Assembly (NCBI RefSeq): GCF_963259705.1
Contig: NC_081844.1
Span: 48,221,501-48,285,500 of the forward strand
From: Myotis daubentonii
Lineage: Eukaryota; Chordata; Mammalia; Chiroptera; Vespertilionidae
DNA length: 64,000 nt
Direction of reading: 5' to 3'
A program made the translations under genes and the position numbers. Below are positions 33,590-45,560 of this stretch, piece after piece; position 1 is the stretch's first letter; every line of letters starts with the position of its first letter. The notes under the pieces were generated by a model. It was not told where the DNA came from. It saw nothing but the letters and a program-made list of their open reading frames with translations, and searched no databases.

Positions 33590-34196
33590 AGTGCCATGTT
33601 TGTATTAGTTCCAAACTGAAAACTACCCAAATACCTGCCAAGATAGGACTGGGTGAGTATACTGTAGCACACTCATACAATGGAATGCTATACTGCGGAG
33701 AATGAACAGACTTCACTGTACTAAATATATGGATGAATCACACAAACATAAATATTGAGTGAAAGAAGCCAGATACAAAAGACTACACATGGTGCCCTAG
33801 CTGGTTTGGCTCAGTGGATAGAGCATCTCCCAGTAGCAGGAGGCAGCTGATCAATGGTTCTCTCATCATTGATGTTTCTCTCTCTCTCTCCTTCTCCTTT
33901 CCTCTCTGAAATAAATTAAAACATATTTTAAAAAAAGATTGCACATGGAAAAGTCCAGTCAAATAAAATACACAGTGGAAAAACAACGACTATCCTATGC
34001 TCTTAAGACTAAAGATAATGGTTACTCGTGGTGGATAGTGACTGCAGAAGGCATGAAAGGAAGTTCTGATTGCTGGTAATGTAATCAAGCTTGGTATGGG
34101 CTCATCACATGGGTGTACTGAGTTTCAAAAAAACATTGAACTTACGGAGTTATAATATGTGAACTGTTCTGTACATGTATTTTAATTCAAGAAAAA
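33590..34196 (+). mobile_element. L1M 3'-end fragment, interrupted by a VES
   Basis: GAAAACTACCCAAATACCTG, CATACAATGGAATGCTATAC, AGTGAAAGAAGCCAGATACA, and after the SINE GGTTACTCGTGGTGGATAGT and TGTACATGTATTTTAATTCA keep the order of the 3' end of old L1 elements. It is decayed and non-coding. Confidence 0.7.
33793..33935 (+). mobile_element. VES SINE with internal deletion
   Basis: The head GCCCTAGCTGGTTTGGCTCA is followed by GTGGATAGAGCATC and then jumps to CAGTAGCAGGAGGCAGCTGA, so the B-box half is missing. It would not be transcribable by RNA polymerase III from internal A and B boxes. The target duplication is AGACTACACATGG (33780-33792) against AGATTGCACATGG (33936-33948). Confidence 0.92.
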
Positions 34197-35489
34197 AGTT
34201 GCAAACTTTTAACATGCTGCAAATAAGCTGGGAAATCAGATTTGTGCATTTATTGCAAATAGCATAATTCACTTGTCACACATGTAGAAAGTGAATATGT
34301 CTTTAACAACAATGGAAAATAAAGAGAGTGCACCTTTTATTGTAAACATCTAGAACAAAAAAGTACAATAAAATATACATTTATGATGTTTTCCAATTTA
34401 CATAGTCATTTCAGATATATCCCTTGATTCTCTCCTTATTCCTATACTCTGTTAGACTACACAGAAACTGTCCCTCTCTTTGGAAACAAAAAATAATTTT
34501 GTTCTATGAAGTCTATTGCAGCTGCCTAAAATAATGTTCGTTTATAAAGCTGTTATCATCACTGTACAACCTAAAATTATTTAACAGAAAAAAATCTGAT
34601 AAAATTTACATACAATGGGCATTTATTAGTGCTCAAATTTGTATGAGCCTCCAAAGTCTTCTATGATAATTATGGCAATATTTTGAGGGCCCTTGGATTA
34701 AGGCCAGACTTATTTTCCATTATTTGGATTTTTTAATTAAAATAAGTTTTCTAGACTTTACAAATGAACAGAGCACACTCAGAGAAATTGTCTTTTCATG
34801 AACTGATAATCATTAACTGTAATTAGGTATTTTATAAACATCCTGGGCAGACTCCTATCGGATTAAACTTTAAAAAGCAACCCATCCTGTTGATATAAAG
34901 AAAAATCATATATTTTCACCAGAAAATATAAGCTTAAATTTATGTGATTTCAGCCTTGATTCTGTCATACCTCTTTATCTTCTCCTGCAGGAAAAATGAG
35001 AGCATCTGCAGCTATAATCACTGAGGCAAAAAGACCTGGACTTAACCCACATGCTTGGAATTACAGTCCCAGGTTTACTTCACCTCAGTTGCTGATTCCA
35101 TTAAACCCATCATCCCTCTCAACACACAGAGTCAAAAACATTTCTTGTAGATTTTTTGTGCTTCCTGTATGCAAAAACATTATTCTGTTGTCACGATTAA
35201 GATAATGAATGAAAAACAGCATTTTACTAACTAAATATCAGATGTTCTTTTTCTCATCATTATTATGCCCAGCAGCGGAAATAGTTAAAATAGAAATTAG
35301 ATGCTTAAATGCTTGGTGAATGAAAGAGCTATATAAATTATATAAAAATATTCTCTAGCTTCATCTGTAAGAAACAGATGATAGGAATGGTTGAGGAAAT
35401 GTTTTCTCAACAATTTTAATGCTCCCACATAAAAATTTATCCATTGTATAATTTTATGAACATTTAGTGTGACTTCAAAAAACCAAACT
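34197..35489. other. AT-rich non-coding stretch
   Basis: Nothing recognised. The 69-codon frame at 34996-35205 has no known domain. Confidence 0.4.
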
Positions 35490-36555
35490 TTTTATTTGAT
35501 TGTTGTTTTAGATTTACAAAAAAGTTGCCAAGATACTACATGTACTCAATCAGTTCCCCTATTGCTAACATCTTACATTACTCTGGTGCTTTTGTCTCAA
35601 CTAATGAACTAATATTGATAAATTATTATAGACTAAAACTCACACTTCATCCAGATTTCAGTAGTTTTTTCTTAATGGAATTTTTTTCTGTTCCAGGATG
35701 TCATCCAAGATAGCACATTTACATTTATGCATCAATATCTTTTAAGACTTGTCTTGGCTAATACAACTTCTCAGCCTTTCCTTTGATAATTTTGACAGTT
35801 TTGAGGAGTACGGAGCAGGTATTTTGAAGGGTAGCCTTCAGTTTGGGCTTCTCTCATTTTTTTTCTTGATTAGACTAAGGATGTGGGTTTTTAGGAAAAA
35901 GATCGCAGAGATGAATGCTATTTTTTCACATGCTCTTAAGGGTACATACTATCAATATGAATCAGTACTGTTGCTGTTAACCATGATTACCTGGGTAACG
36001 GCAATGCTTGCCCGGTTTCTCAACTCTGAAGTAACTTTCCCCCATTTCCATACTGCATTCTTTGGAAGCAAATCAGTTTAGCCCACATCTAAGAAGGGGG
36101 CGGGGGAGGGGAAGGGTTGTTCTTACTTCCTTGAAAATTTCCTACACAGGAGATTTTTTCTGTTCTTATTTATTTGTTTGTTTGTTTGTTTGTTTTGTTT
36201 ATTTATTTATTTAATCACATATGTATGCCAACATGGATTTTAATTTTATATCCCTATCCTTTTGAAAATATACTTTAAATGTAATATAGTAATCTGTTAA
36301 TTATTTTGTTGCTCAAATGGTTCTATCTTGGACCACTAGAAGATCTTTCAGTTGGCTCCTGTGTTCTTTGGCACACCTTCATTCTCGTTTCTGACCACGG
36401 CCTTACTTGCTGGCGCCACAAGATGCTTGAGTCTCACCTTGCATAACCCCTGTCTCAGTCCTAGAATCAGTCATTTCTCCAAGGAGAGAGAGCTGACTCT
36501 TTTCAATGGACAATAGCATCAGAAACCAAGAGTGGGCCCTGGGTTCACATCACTA
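35490..36555. mobile_element. Old L1M-type fragment
   Basis: Ordered landmarks recalled from old L1M 3' regions: CAGTTCCCCTATTGCTAACA, CAGGATGTCATCCAAGATAG, GACAGTTTTGAGGAGTACGG, GGGTACATACTATCAATATG, TTTCAGTTGGCTCCTGTGTT and CAGTCCTAGAATCAGTCATT. The 110-codon frame at 35749-36081 falls inside it and is not a gene. A TGTTTGTTTGTT/TTTATTTATT tract is at about 36168-36212. Strand not assigned. Confidence 0.6.
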
Positions 36556-37951
36556 TTTTTTTTTATATAAAACGCTATTCCAGAATATCCATTTAAAATT
36601 CTATTAATTAGTTTCATAGTCTGACTAAAATTCTACCATAAAATGTACCCAAATTTTGGTTAGGTTATAAAATGAAGAGATATTTTCTGTAGGACAAAAA
36701 TCTGGTTCACTTTGAAAGGGTTGTTAACACTTACAACGTAAGTGTACTAGGTAGATGCTAATTGCTGTATGGTAAACCCTTAAGAGAATACCCCTTTTTA
36801 TGACACAATATTTTCTCTTAGATTGAAAATAAGCTTCAGGTCTTTGTTCTATGATTACTAAAATCTCCCCTGTTAACAAAGAAAATCCACACTTCTCTGA
36901 GATTCCATAGCAATATCTTTAATTACACACACTAGCAATGATGTAAAAGGAAGTAAAATGAAGATTTGGAATGCAGACATTTAGGACAAGAAACCATTCG
37001 TGCAAAGGAAAAGTGTACAGAACTTTTTCTGCTTCTATTAAATGAAAATATTCAAAGGTAGAAAGCATATTCACTATGGATTTACAGAATCTATTTCCAA
37101 AAATGCCATTTTTTGTACCTTGATTCTGTTTTCTATTAAAAGAAGAGAGATAAGCATTGCTTACTTGCTTATCTATTTTAGAGTCTGTCATATTCAAAGT
37201 GCTCTTTAATGCTCAATAGGTACCACTTCTTAAAAATGAATAAGTGGCTAACTGACACTGCTTTTGAAACTAAAGAAGTGTAATTGAAATTAAGATTTCT
37301 CTCAGCAAGAGTGCCCATTTTCTTTAACTTTATACTCAGAAAAAATGGAAACAGAAATTCAAATGTGTAACCCTGTCTTCTGTACAATGAAGATAAATTA
37401 GTCACGAGATGACTTTTCAAGACCCATTCAGTTTCGAAAGTTAGTAAGTCTGCAGAGAAACTTAAATTTGAAGTTCATATATTCTATTAATGTTCCTATA
37501 GCCATCATAAAATGTGGAAATTCTCAGAAAAAAATGAAAGACCAATTCTTTTACTTTATGCTAGCCACAGGGACATGCGCTATGACTTTCTCTCCTTTGC
37601 AAAGTTGAAGCATGTTTTCGGAGTGTGATCTTACTGACTGATGGCGGAGTTTGAATGCATTGATTGATTTGTTGACTCCACTTGCTCTCCAGTGGCTGAA
37701 AATATGAGAATCAGCAAAATCTCAAGAAGGCAGAACCAACTACAAACTATTATAATAAAACAGTGATGTAATTGGCACAGGAATAATTTCTCTTATTACT
37801 TTTACTACCATTTTCCCAATGCTCCTTAGTCCTCTTCTTAAATGTTCTAGAATCTAGGCACTGTAACCCAGCACTCATGCATGACGGTCCCTTTTGATAT
37901 CTTTGTTGATTTTCTGGTAGATATTACTAATGAGAATTTAGAACTCTGCAC
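36556..37951. other. Non-coding stretch, nothing recognised
   Basis: No repeat or gene recognised. Confidence 0.45.
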
Positions 37952-38375
37952 CAAAAATAAAATTTGGCTGAAGGTGTCAATTTGAATACTGACTTCATCT
38001 TAACAGGCACCTGAATACACTCCATTTATTCATCAGTTGTTATTTGACAGGAGAGGAAGATGCTCATTTGTTCAGTTTCCTTTACTCAGAAGTCATAAGA
38101 AGAACTCAGGAGATGCATGCTTTTCAAAAGAACAAGACTTGAAAGAGGTGATGAGTGTAAGAACAAAAATAAAATTTGGCTGAAGGTGTCAATTTGAATA
38201 CTGACTTCATCTTAACAGGCACCTGAATACACTCCATTTATTCATCAGTTGTTATTTGACAGGAGAGGAAGATGCTCATTTGTTCAGTTTCCTTTACTCA
38301 GAAGTCATAAGAAGAACTCAGGAGATGCATGCTTTTCAAAAGAACAAGACTTGAAAGAGGTGATGAGTGTAAGAA
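37952..38375. repeat. Perfect tandem duplication, 2 x 212 bp
   Basis: 37952-38163 and 38164-38375 read the same by eye over the full 212 bases, from CAAAAATAAAATTTGGCTGA to GATGAGTGTAAGAA. Flanking bases differ (CTCTGCAC before, GGCAATG after). The unit is not a known transposon. It is either a very recent duplication or an assembly error. Confidence 0.95.
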
Positions 38376-39119
38376 GGCAATGATCATCATATCCTTAACA
38401 TCTCATCCAAAAAATGGGGGATCAGTTTTGAGTTCTCATTCGCACTGTTCATGTTGCAGGGTAAGAACCAATTTTAGTGTTCAATGTTACTATGGGGTGG
38501 ACGGGTAAAGAGGAGGGAGAAAGAGGGAAAGCACGGGTTTCTAGAGCACCTATACAATCCTAAAAAACAAATGTTCTGCTTTCACAAAAAATAAAACAAC
38601 AAACATAGCCCATAAAAAATAGCGACTACATTTTTGTATCATAATAATAGCAAAATATATTGGATAGTTTATCACCATTCTCTTCTTGATGCAAATTTTA
38701 CAGGATCCATATTACAGCTTTAATAAGGGTTTTACCTTGTTGCAGAATGCCTTAAATGCTTAGTAAGAGGATTTGGGGGTATGGTGAATGCTCCTATATT
38801 CAAATATCTGATGCCTTCTTGGTGTTTGACCCTTGTTAACAGTAATATGGACTTTTTAATTAGAAAATGATGCATAATCTACTGTTCATAGCTACACTGG
38901 CATTTCTCCCTGCTCTTCAATGATAGCCTTCATTTTGCTCATGATACGTAATATCGAAGCACATTTCACAAGCTGACTTACATGCATTCCAGTGATCTCT
39001 TTCTAAAAATGGGAAGGGAGGCCTAAGGGTATTAGTTTAGGTTTCTTTAGTTTTCCCTATCTCTCCCAAGTTTTATTAAAAACTCTTTTCTTCTTGTCCT
39101 TTTCTATTTTATTCTAACC
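38376..39119. other. Non-coding stretch, nothing recognised
   Basis: No repeat or gene recognised. Confidence 0.45.
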
Positions 39120-39251
39120 CTAGAGGCCTGATGCATGAAATTCGTGCAGGGGCTCAGCCTTCCCAGCCTGGCTTTGTCCAGAAGGTTGTTCGGAAGGTCC
39201 TTCAGCTGTCCAGTCTAATTAGCATATTATGCTCTTATTATTATTTATAGA
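39120..39251 (-). mobile_element. Short Helitron, 132 bp
   Basis: On the minus strand it begins TCTATAAATAATAATAAGAG with CATAATATGCTAATTAGAC, and ends TGCACGAATTTCATGCATC followed by AGGCCTCTAG. It is the smallest Helitron in the window and the same subfamily as 30580-30742. Confidence 0.9.
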
Positions 39252-40020
39252 TTATATTCCAAAACTAGTGTTTCTGCTTTTTCAAATTATGTTCAACATG
39301 AGTATTTTCAAACTTTAAATTGCTGAAGCAGTATACAATCATCCATTTATATATATTTGCATTTCAAGCAAAAAATCATGGTAGGCGAAAACTGCTACTC
39401 TTACTAAAGCCAGCACAATCCAAATGTAATCAATTTATACTTAGTGCTTAGACTGCAGCTTCAGGTTTGGTAAGCTTGGCACTAACAGTAGGCTTTGCAC
39501 ACATCATTTTTCACCATTGGGATTCTGATTTCTCAGATTTAAAAGAAATATATGAGGCTCTGATTAAAATCTCTTTCAAATTTGGCATTTAATAATTTAA
39601 TATTTCATTAAGAATAAACAATAATTAATATTAATTTAAGTACTCCTTTGTGAATTTACTCCTTGGTGAATTTAATATAAACATATTACAGACAATATGT
39701 AAGAAAAAAATTGTCCACACTTAACACAACCGTAATATAGCCATGGACAGAAATGTAGAGGATGAATCAAAGGAATGTAAGGATGGTAAGAATCATCCGC
39801 ATGTTCCTAAAATAGCGCCTGCATCAAATTAGTGCTTAATAATATTTTACTTTTTTTTCCACTCCATTATTATCTATCCTGAACTTCTTATTTATTTTAC
39901 TCTCTATATCTTCATATTTGTTTTTAAATACACTGAATTTAAACAGATTTATTTTTAATAGTTTGTTCTTGAAAAGCTAAACAATGAAATTTGAATTAAT
40001 TTGTTTAAATTAAACATACT
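39252..40020. other. AT-rich non-coding stretch
   Basis: Nothing recognised. Confidence 0.45.
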
Positions 40021-40252
40021 GAGCACTGACCAGTTTGGCTCAGTGAATAGAGCATCGGCCTGTGGACTAAAGGGTTCCAGGTTTGATTCCAGTCAAGGGC
40101 ATGTACCTTGGTTGTGGGCACATCCCCAGTAGAGGGTGTGCAGGAGGCAGCTGATCGATGTTTCTCTCTCATCAATGTTTCTAACTCTCTATCCCTCTCC
40201 CTTCTTCTCTTTAAAGAATCAGTAAAAAATGTATTTAAAAAAGAATGCTACT
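40021..40252 (+). mobile_element. VES SINE with clear target duplication
   Basis: The full VES order is present from CTGACCAGTTTGGCTCAGTG to GTAAAAAATGTATTTAAAAA. The target duplication is AAATTAAACATAC (40007-40019) against AAATTAAACCTAC (40253-40265), 12 of 13 identical. Confidence 0.95.
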
Positions 40253-40265
40253 AAATTAAACCTAC

Positions 40266-40959
40266 GGAAAAAATGTGCCTAGTTTTATTGCCTGGATATA
40301 CTTGATTTATTCCCTCCTATTTCACTCTACCGTTTGACTTTCCTTTATTCTTTACTTTGATTTCTTTATCTTTTACAATCTTATTGAAGTGTATATATTT
40401 CTCTAAACCACTATACAAACTTTTTGGGGGATATAAGGCAGAGTGAACATGAGTAATTGACACATTCACCTTCAATTCTAATACTCTATGGATTCTCCAA
40501 TTTAATTCACATTTTTAGGTCACTATGACTATCTCTTTCTAAAATAACTCCACCTGATGCCACTATTAGAATCATTCCATTTGGTTAAGCATTATCCTCA
40601 TCCCGAAAAAAATGGTGTCTGGAGGACCTCCTAAGAGGTTCATGGCATAATGTCACAAGGGTACTCTTTTAACAATTCCAATTTAATCCACTGTTCCACT
40701 TTTATTAATAGCATCTTCAATACTAGCATAGGAAAGTCCAAAAACTTTCAAATGGCATATACTTTCCTTAATAGTTGGTTTCCTTAGTTCTTGGTGAGTC
40801 TATTTCCTGCCATACCCTTCTATCTACCTTGCATTCCACCCACATAGCTCAGTCTGCAGTTTTGTTAGAAGTTATGTTCTTGAAGGCCTCCAGGTAACCT
40901 TGAAGTAGAAAGGAATATCAGCACCACAGGTGACACAAGACAAGCAGCCTATGAAATCT
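40266..40959. other. Non-coding stretch, nothing recognised
   Basis: No gene or clear repeat. Confidence 0.4.
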
Positions 40960-41195
40960 CTATCTCTCTCAAAATTCAACACATATTACCACACATATAG
41001 CTGTCCTTAATTTCCCCAGGCAGAATTTTTTCACTGCTTTGTTTCCACGTGGCACCTATTCATATCTCTCTCAAGGCGTTTATCACAGTGCACTGTATTT
41101 ATGTGTTACTTTTTCTCATGAAACTATATGTAAACTTGACTCTAATGCCGTAAGTAGACATTCAATAAATGTCCATTGAAAAAAATGAATGGCAT
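40960..41195 (+). mobile_element. L2 LINE 3' end fragment
   Basis: The order of AGGCGTTTATCACAGTGCAC, TGTATTTATGTGTTACTTTT and AGTAGACATTCAATAAATGT is that of the L2 3' end, an ancient mammalian LINE. It is heavily diverged. Confidence 0.6.
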
Positions 41196-43055
41196 AAAAT
41201 GAATGAATTAATGAGGAGGAAATAGCTCCTTTTAGGTCTCAAGGTACACAGGCAAGTTTACTAGATTGGAGACACAAGATAACAGTTTTGGTTTTTTTAT
41301 TCTCATCATGGAGAATGAAGGAAACCTCAAACAGAAACTACCAAACCATAGAAAGCGTTTTTATTGGTAGCAATAAGTATAAGCTAAAAGATTTTATTTA
41401 GTTTCAGCTTTTAATAAAAGAGAATTGGAAAAGATAGAAAACTATATATTATTCCTGGTTCATTACTCAGTTTGGTAAACTTATGTCAGCATACAGTCTC
41501 CAAAACAAATGAGAGGGCTGGTATTAGTATGTCTTAGTTAAAGTAATTAATATTTATAAAACCTAAACTATTTGAAATTGATAGTCCATTGGCTACACAC
41601 ACATATACACACAAACACATGGATGTGTATATATGTAAATGTATATAGAAGAATATATATATATATACATGTTGCATACACATGAGACTTTCAAGTTTCT
41701 TTGAAGGATAAATGAGGCTGTTACTAACTCACTTTGTTCTGTTCCAGACAATATAACACTTTTAACATTCAGCCGATATGCTGTGTTGGAATAAGACTAG
41801 TCCAATAAATAGTGCAGTGTGCTTCTTTATGGCTTATTTGTTGCAGGTTTTATTGATTCTTCCTTTTTGACCTCAATGAAAACCAAAAAAATATTAAGAA
41901 ACAAGTCAAAAAGAAGATATAAAAGTCAAAAAGTAACATACTTACTGGCCTGGTGAATTATGATTCCAATAGAAAGTAGAGAGTATGAGTCAGAATAAAA
42001 ATAATTAGAAAGTGAAGGTTATGTTTCCCCTATTTTTGACACTAGAGAAGGCAGAGTGGATAGAAAATAATTTGAACTTTCCAGGAAATAAGAGGAAATT
42101 ACTTTCACAACCTAGCTGAGAGCCCCACTTTTTTACTCTCTGCAGGAAGGAAAATCAGAACAAGAAGCCACTGATTAGGTTGCCTCTAGCGTTGTCATTT
42201 TACATTTGCGCTGTTTCCTTAACCGCTGTGTAGGTAGGACTGCAGCATTTATACAATATGTACACAAAAGTGCAAAGAGAACCTCTGCTACTAAAGGCTA
42301 ACATTAAGACTACAAAGATGCCTCCTATAAAAACCTCAACAATGAATTGGTAAACATGGGAGCCATTATTATCCCCAGGTTATTTGACAGCCTCTGGGAT
42401 ATACATTTTAAAGACGGGTGAGCCATAAAAGGAGGGGTATTTACATCTTATTGTGCTGCTCCTTAGCCTTCATTTAGGTGATATATAGTAATGAGATCCT
42501 GGTCTAAACGCAAAAGAAATGACTGATGATGCTTTTAACCCCCGAGAATAAAAAGTTAATCATATCACAATAGTAATTCTATTTAAAATATGCCACAGTC
42601 CTTTGATGATCACTTGAAATTTTTCTTAGGGAAAATATGCTCATGTAACATCTTAGTAAATATGACTACAAATATCCTAAGTGGCTATAACATAATTGGT
42701 AATAAAATTCTATGAAATACTACATATTTTCTGAATGCATTCTGGAACTCCTCTTAATGTTAATGGGAACAACTAAGCTAGCACAAACAGAAACATGATG
42801 TTTTAACATCATCTAACATGTTAGAAACTTAATAGTCATAAGCAAAATCAATAGGACTTGGGCCATATGTTATATGTGAATCCATCTTTGTAAATGGCTA
42901 TCATTTGGCATGAAAACAGATTCTTCTCGTACCCTAGCTATCAGTTTTTTTTCCTGGCTGTGAGTTACAGTACAGAAGTAATAATATTAAAAAACCTTAT
43001 GCCATTATTCTTAAGGAATATGCTATTACAACTACAAAATGCTATACGACTACCA
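41196..43055. other. Non-coding stretch with a CA-rich tract
   Basis: An interrupted CA/TA tract lies at about 41596-41670. No gene or repeat family was recognised. Confidence 0.45.
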
Positions 43056-43268
43056 AATATGTTTTTATTGATTACAGAGAGAGAAAGGGAGAGGGAGAGA
43101 GGTATAGAAACATCAATGTTGAGAGAGAATCACTGATTGGCTGCCTCCTGCATGCCCCCTACTGGGAATCAAGCCCACAACCTGGGCATGTGCCCTGACA
43201 GGGGAATGGAACTGTTACCTCCTGGTTCATAGGTCAGTGCTCAACTACTGAGCCACACCAGACAGGCT
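43056..43268 (-). mobile_element. VES SINE (antisense)
   Basis: The plus strand reads TTTTTATTGATTACAGAGAG, GAGAATCACTGATTGGCTGC, CTCCTGCATGCCCCCTACTG and ACTGAGCCACACCAGACAGG, the reverse of a VES. The 80-codon frame at 42894-43136 runs into it by chance. Confidence 0.9.
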
Positions 43269-43769
43269 GTACATTTTTTAAAAAAATCTATTTGTCTTAT
43301 AAAGTAGCATTTAATGATTTAAAAGTGTCTAGAAATGCAAAAGTCATAATTCAATTTTCTGGCCCAATCATGGACTTGCTTTGGGATTCTGGGTAAGATA
43401 TTCAGCCTTTCTGTTCTTCATCTTATAAAACTAAAATTTTTACAAAACAGGCAACATGTTTGATGAGAAAATAAATTAAAAAACAATTAAATTAACTAAA
43501 TAATGTTTTATGATGAACACTTTACTAAAAATACATCTATTGTCCACAGATAGGGCTGAGTATTTGAGGAGGCAGCATAGCTTTCCTTCCAATGCTAGCC
43601 ATGTCCAGATGGTTCAGGACATCCTCTTACCTACTATTTCTTTGAGAGAATGAAACTCCTTTTCACCCTTTCTCCTCTCTACTCTAGTCTTTGACTCTGG
43701 TATTCAGCCAGATAATGTTTTATACTAAATGTTAAAATATTTATAATTTATCTTTTCAATGACTGTTTA
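43269..43769. other. AT-rich non-coding stretch
   Basis: Nothing recognised. Confidence 0.4.
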
Positions 43770-44400
43770 TAAAATGCCTTCTAAGCATGAGAAATGGATC
43801 TTTGTCCTATACATTCAATAATGAACAACTTTGACAATCCCTGTCCTCATTAAGGTGACATTCTGGTGAGTAGTCAGAGAAAATAAATGAAATTGATAAG
43901 TTGTATAGATTATCAGAAGAAAACTGTTATGGATAAAATAAGACAATGATGGGGATAGGAAATACTTACGACAAATCCATGGGATGTGTCACAATGTTAA
44001 GCCGAGTTATCAAGGAAGGTTCCTGAAACAGTGACGTTGGAGTAAAGACTCTAAGAAGGAATTGTCGAAATATCTGAGGGAAGAGACTTCTAGGCAGAGG
44101 ATGGAGCAAGGGTAATTCTTTGAGTTGAGAGATTACCTGGTGTGTTGTGCAGAACAGCAAGATTACCACTGAGGTTTTGCAGAAAGAGGCAGGGGCCAGT
44201 GGTAGGTGATGGGGGGCTAGTGGTAGGTGATGTGGTCACTTAAATGGCTGATGAGATGGCTTTGGGATTTACTCTGAGTTAGGTGGGGACCCATGGGAAG
44301 AATATGGTCTGATTCCAAAAAATGGGGGAAAAGCTATGAGGAGATGTGGGGTCAAGAGAAAGCTCTTTCAATGAGAGTTAATAGAATATTTCTAGGTGCT
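43770..44400 (+). mobile_element. Ancient mammalian dispersed repeat, family not named
   Basis: CAATCCCTGTCCTCATTAAG, AAGGAAGGTTCCTGAAACAG, GAGGGAAGAGACTTCTAGGC and TGTTGTGCAGAACAGCAAGA keep the order of a widespread old repeat. A small direct repeat (AGTGGTAGGTGATG) is at 44199-44212 and 44219-44232. Part of the same family may appear at 51480-51910. Confidence 0.4.
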
Positions 44401-45179
44401 TGAGTAACTGCCATCATTTTTTTTCTCAGTGAAATAGGAAGCAATTGTATCATTGTAAAGTGAATACAGGGAAGAAATGTTGGGGGTTTGAGGAATGGAG
44501 AATAATAAAATTAAGTAGACCAGGAAAATGAATGGGTTGTTTAGAACGATGTTGATATGATACAATTGCAAGAGGATGTAAGTGTATGATTGTGAGATTT
44601 GAGAATCACTTCTAGATTTCCATGTACTTGTTCACTGTCTCTTCTTTTTCTTTCTTTTCTCCTCCCTGCCTCTCCTGCTACTGATAGCTTATTTGATCAT
44701 CTCAGGCTTGTTTGACAGATATAAGGAATATTTCAGATGATAAAATAACAGTACTTAAGTAATATTTTAAATATCTATATACTCTGAGTCTTCTAAGTCT
44801 TAAACAAAATTCAACGACCACTTCTGGGGACTTTTCATACTGTTGGTTTGTGTTGGTGTCTGCCACACATATGCTTTATATCTGCCATTTTTGGCAGGAT
44901 TCCTGTGGCTTTTGTCTCAGCCCAGGCATATGACATCTGCTCCAGGTTGTACATTATGTATTCTGTTTTTCGAGGATTATTTTCTCTGTATCCTCCTCAC
45001 CTGAATCTTGCATTGTGTTCTCATGTTCTTTCATCTGAACTATTGTATTTCTTTCTGAAAATGCTCACTGCTTTGATTTTCACTCTGAAATTCCATCCAC
45101 ATGCAATTGAAAATAGAACTGATCATGCTTCATTTTGGGCTTTAAAACATGCCATGGGCTGTAAATTGTGACAAATTTG
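44401..45179. other. Non-coding stretch, nothing recognised
   Basis: The 107-codon frame at 44848-45171 has no known domain and was not accepted as a gene. Confidence 0.4.
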
Positions 45180-45560
45180 AAATATAACCTCGGTTAACCT
45201 TCCTGGTCTCTTGTTACACACTTCCTTCCTGTACACCACACTCATCCCAAACAGTTTGCTCTTTTCCAAATGCAACCATGCTCTTTCAGCCTTCCATCCA
45301 TGCACTTACTTATCTCTGGGCCCTTTCCACTTACGAGATGGACAACTCAACAGACCTACCAGGTAACTCCAGCATCTCTTCCAGGGTAAAGTTTCCCCCA
45401 ATTTCTGGATATGCTGTTACCAGTTCTCTTATTTGTGCTTTCCTTTCCTTCCTAGAATATTAAGCCCCAGTAGAGCAGAACTTTTTGGTTTACTGCTATA
45501 TCCCTCATGTCTAGAACTGTCCTTGACATGTTGATACACAAAAACTATTTGTTGGATGAA
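45180..45560 (+). mobile_element. L2 LINE 3' end
   Basis: CCTGGTCTCTTGTTACACAC, CTGGGCCCTTTCCACTTACG, GAATATTAAGCCCCAGTAGA, TGGTTTACTGCTATATCCCT and ACTATTTGTTGGATGAA follow the L2 3' end order. It is diverged, as expected for this old family. Confidence 0.75.

Noticed and set aside
35749..36081. 110-codon plus-strand frame
   Set aside because: It lies inside an old L1M-type fragment and does not read as an L1 protein.
44848..45171. 107-codon plus-strand frame
   Set aside because: Hydrophobic, Phe/Leu-rich composition fits a T-rich chance frame; no motif and it abuts an L2.
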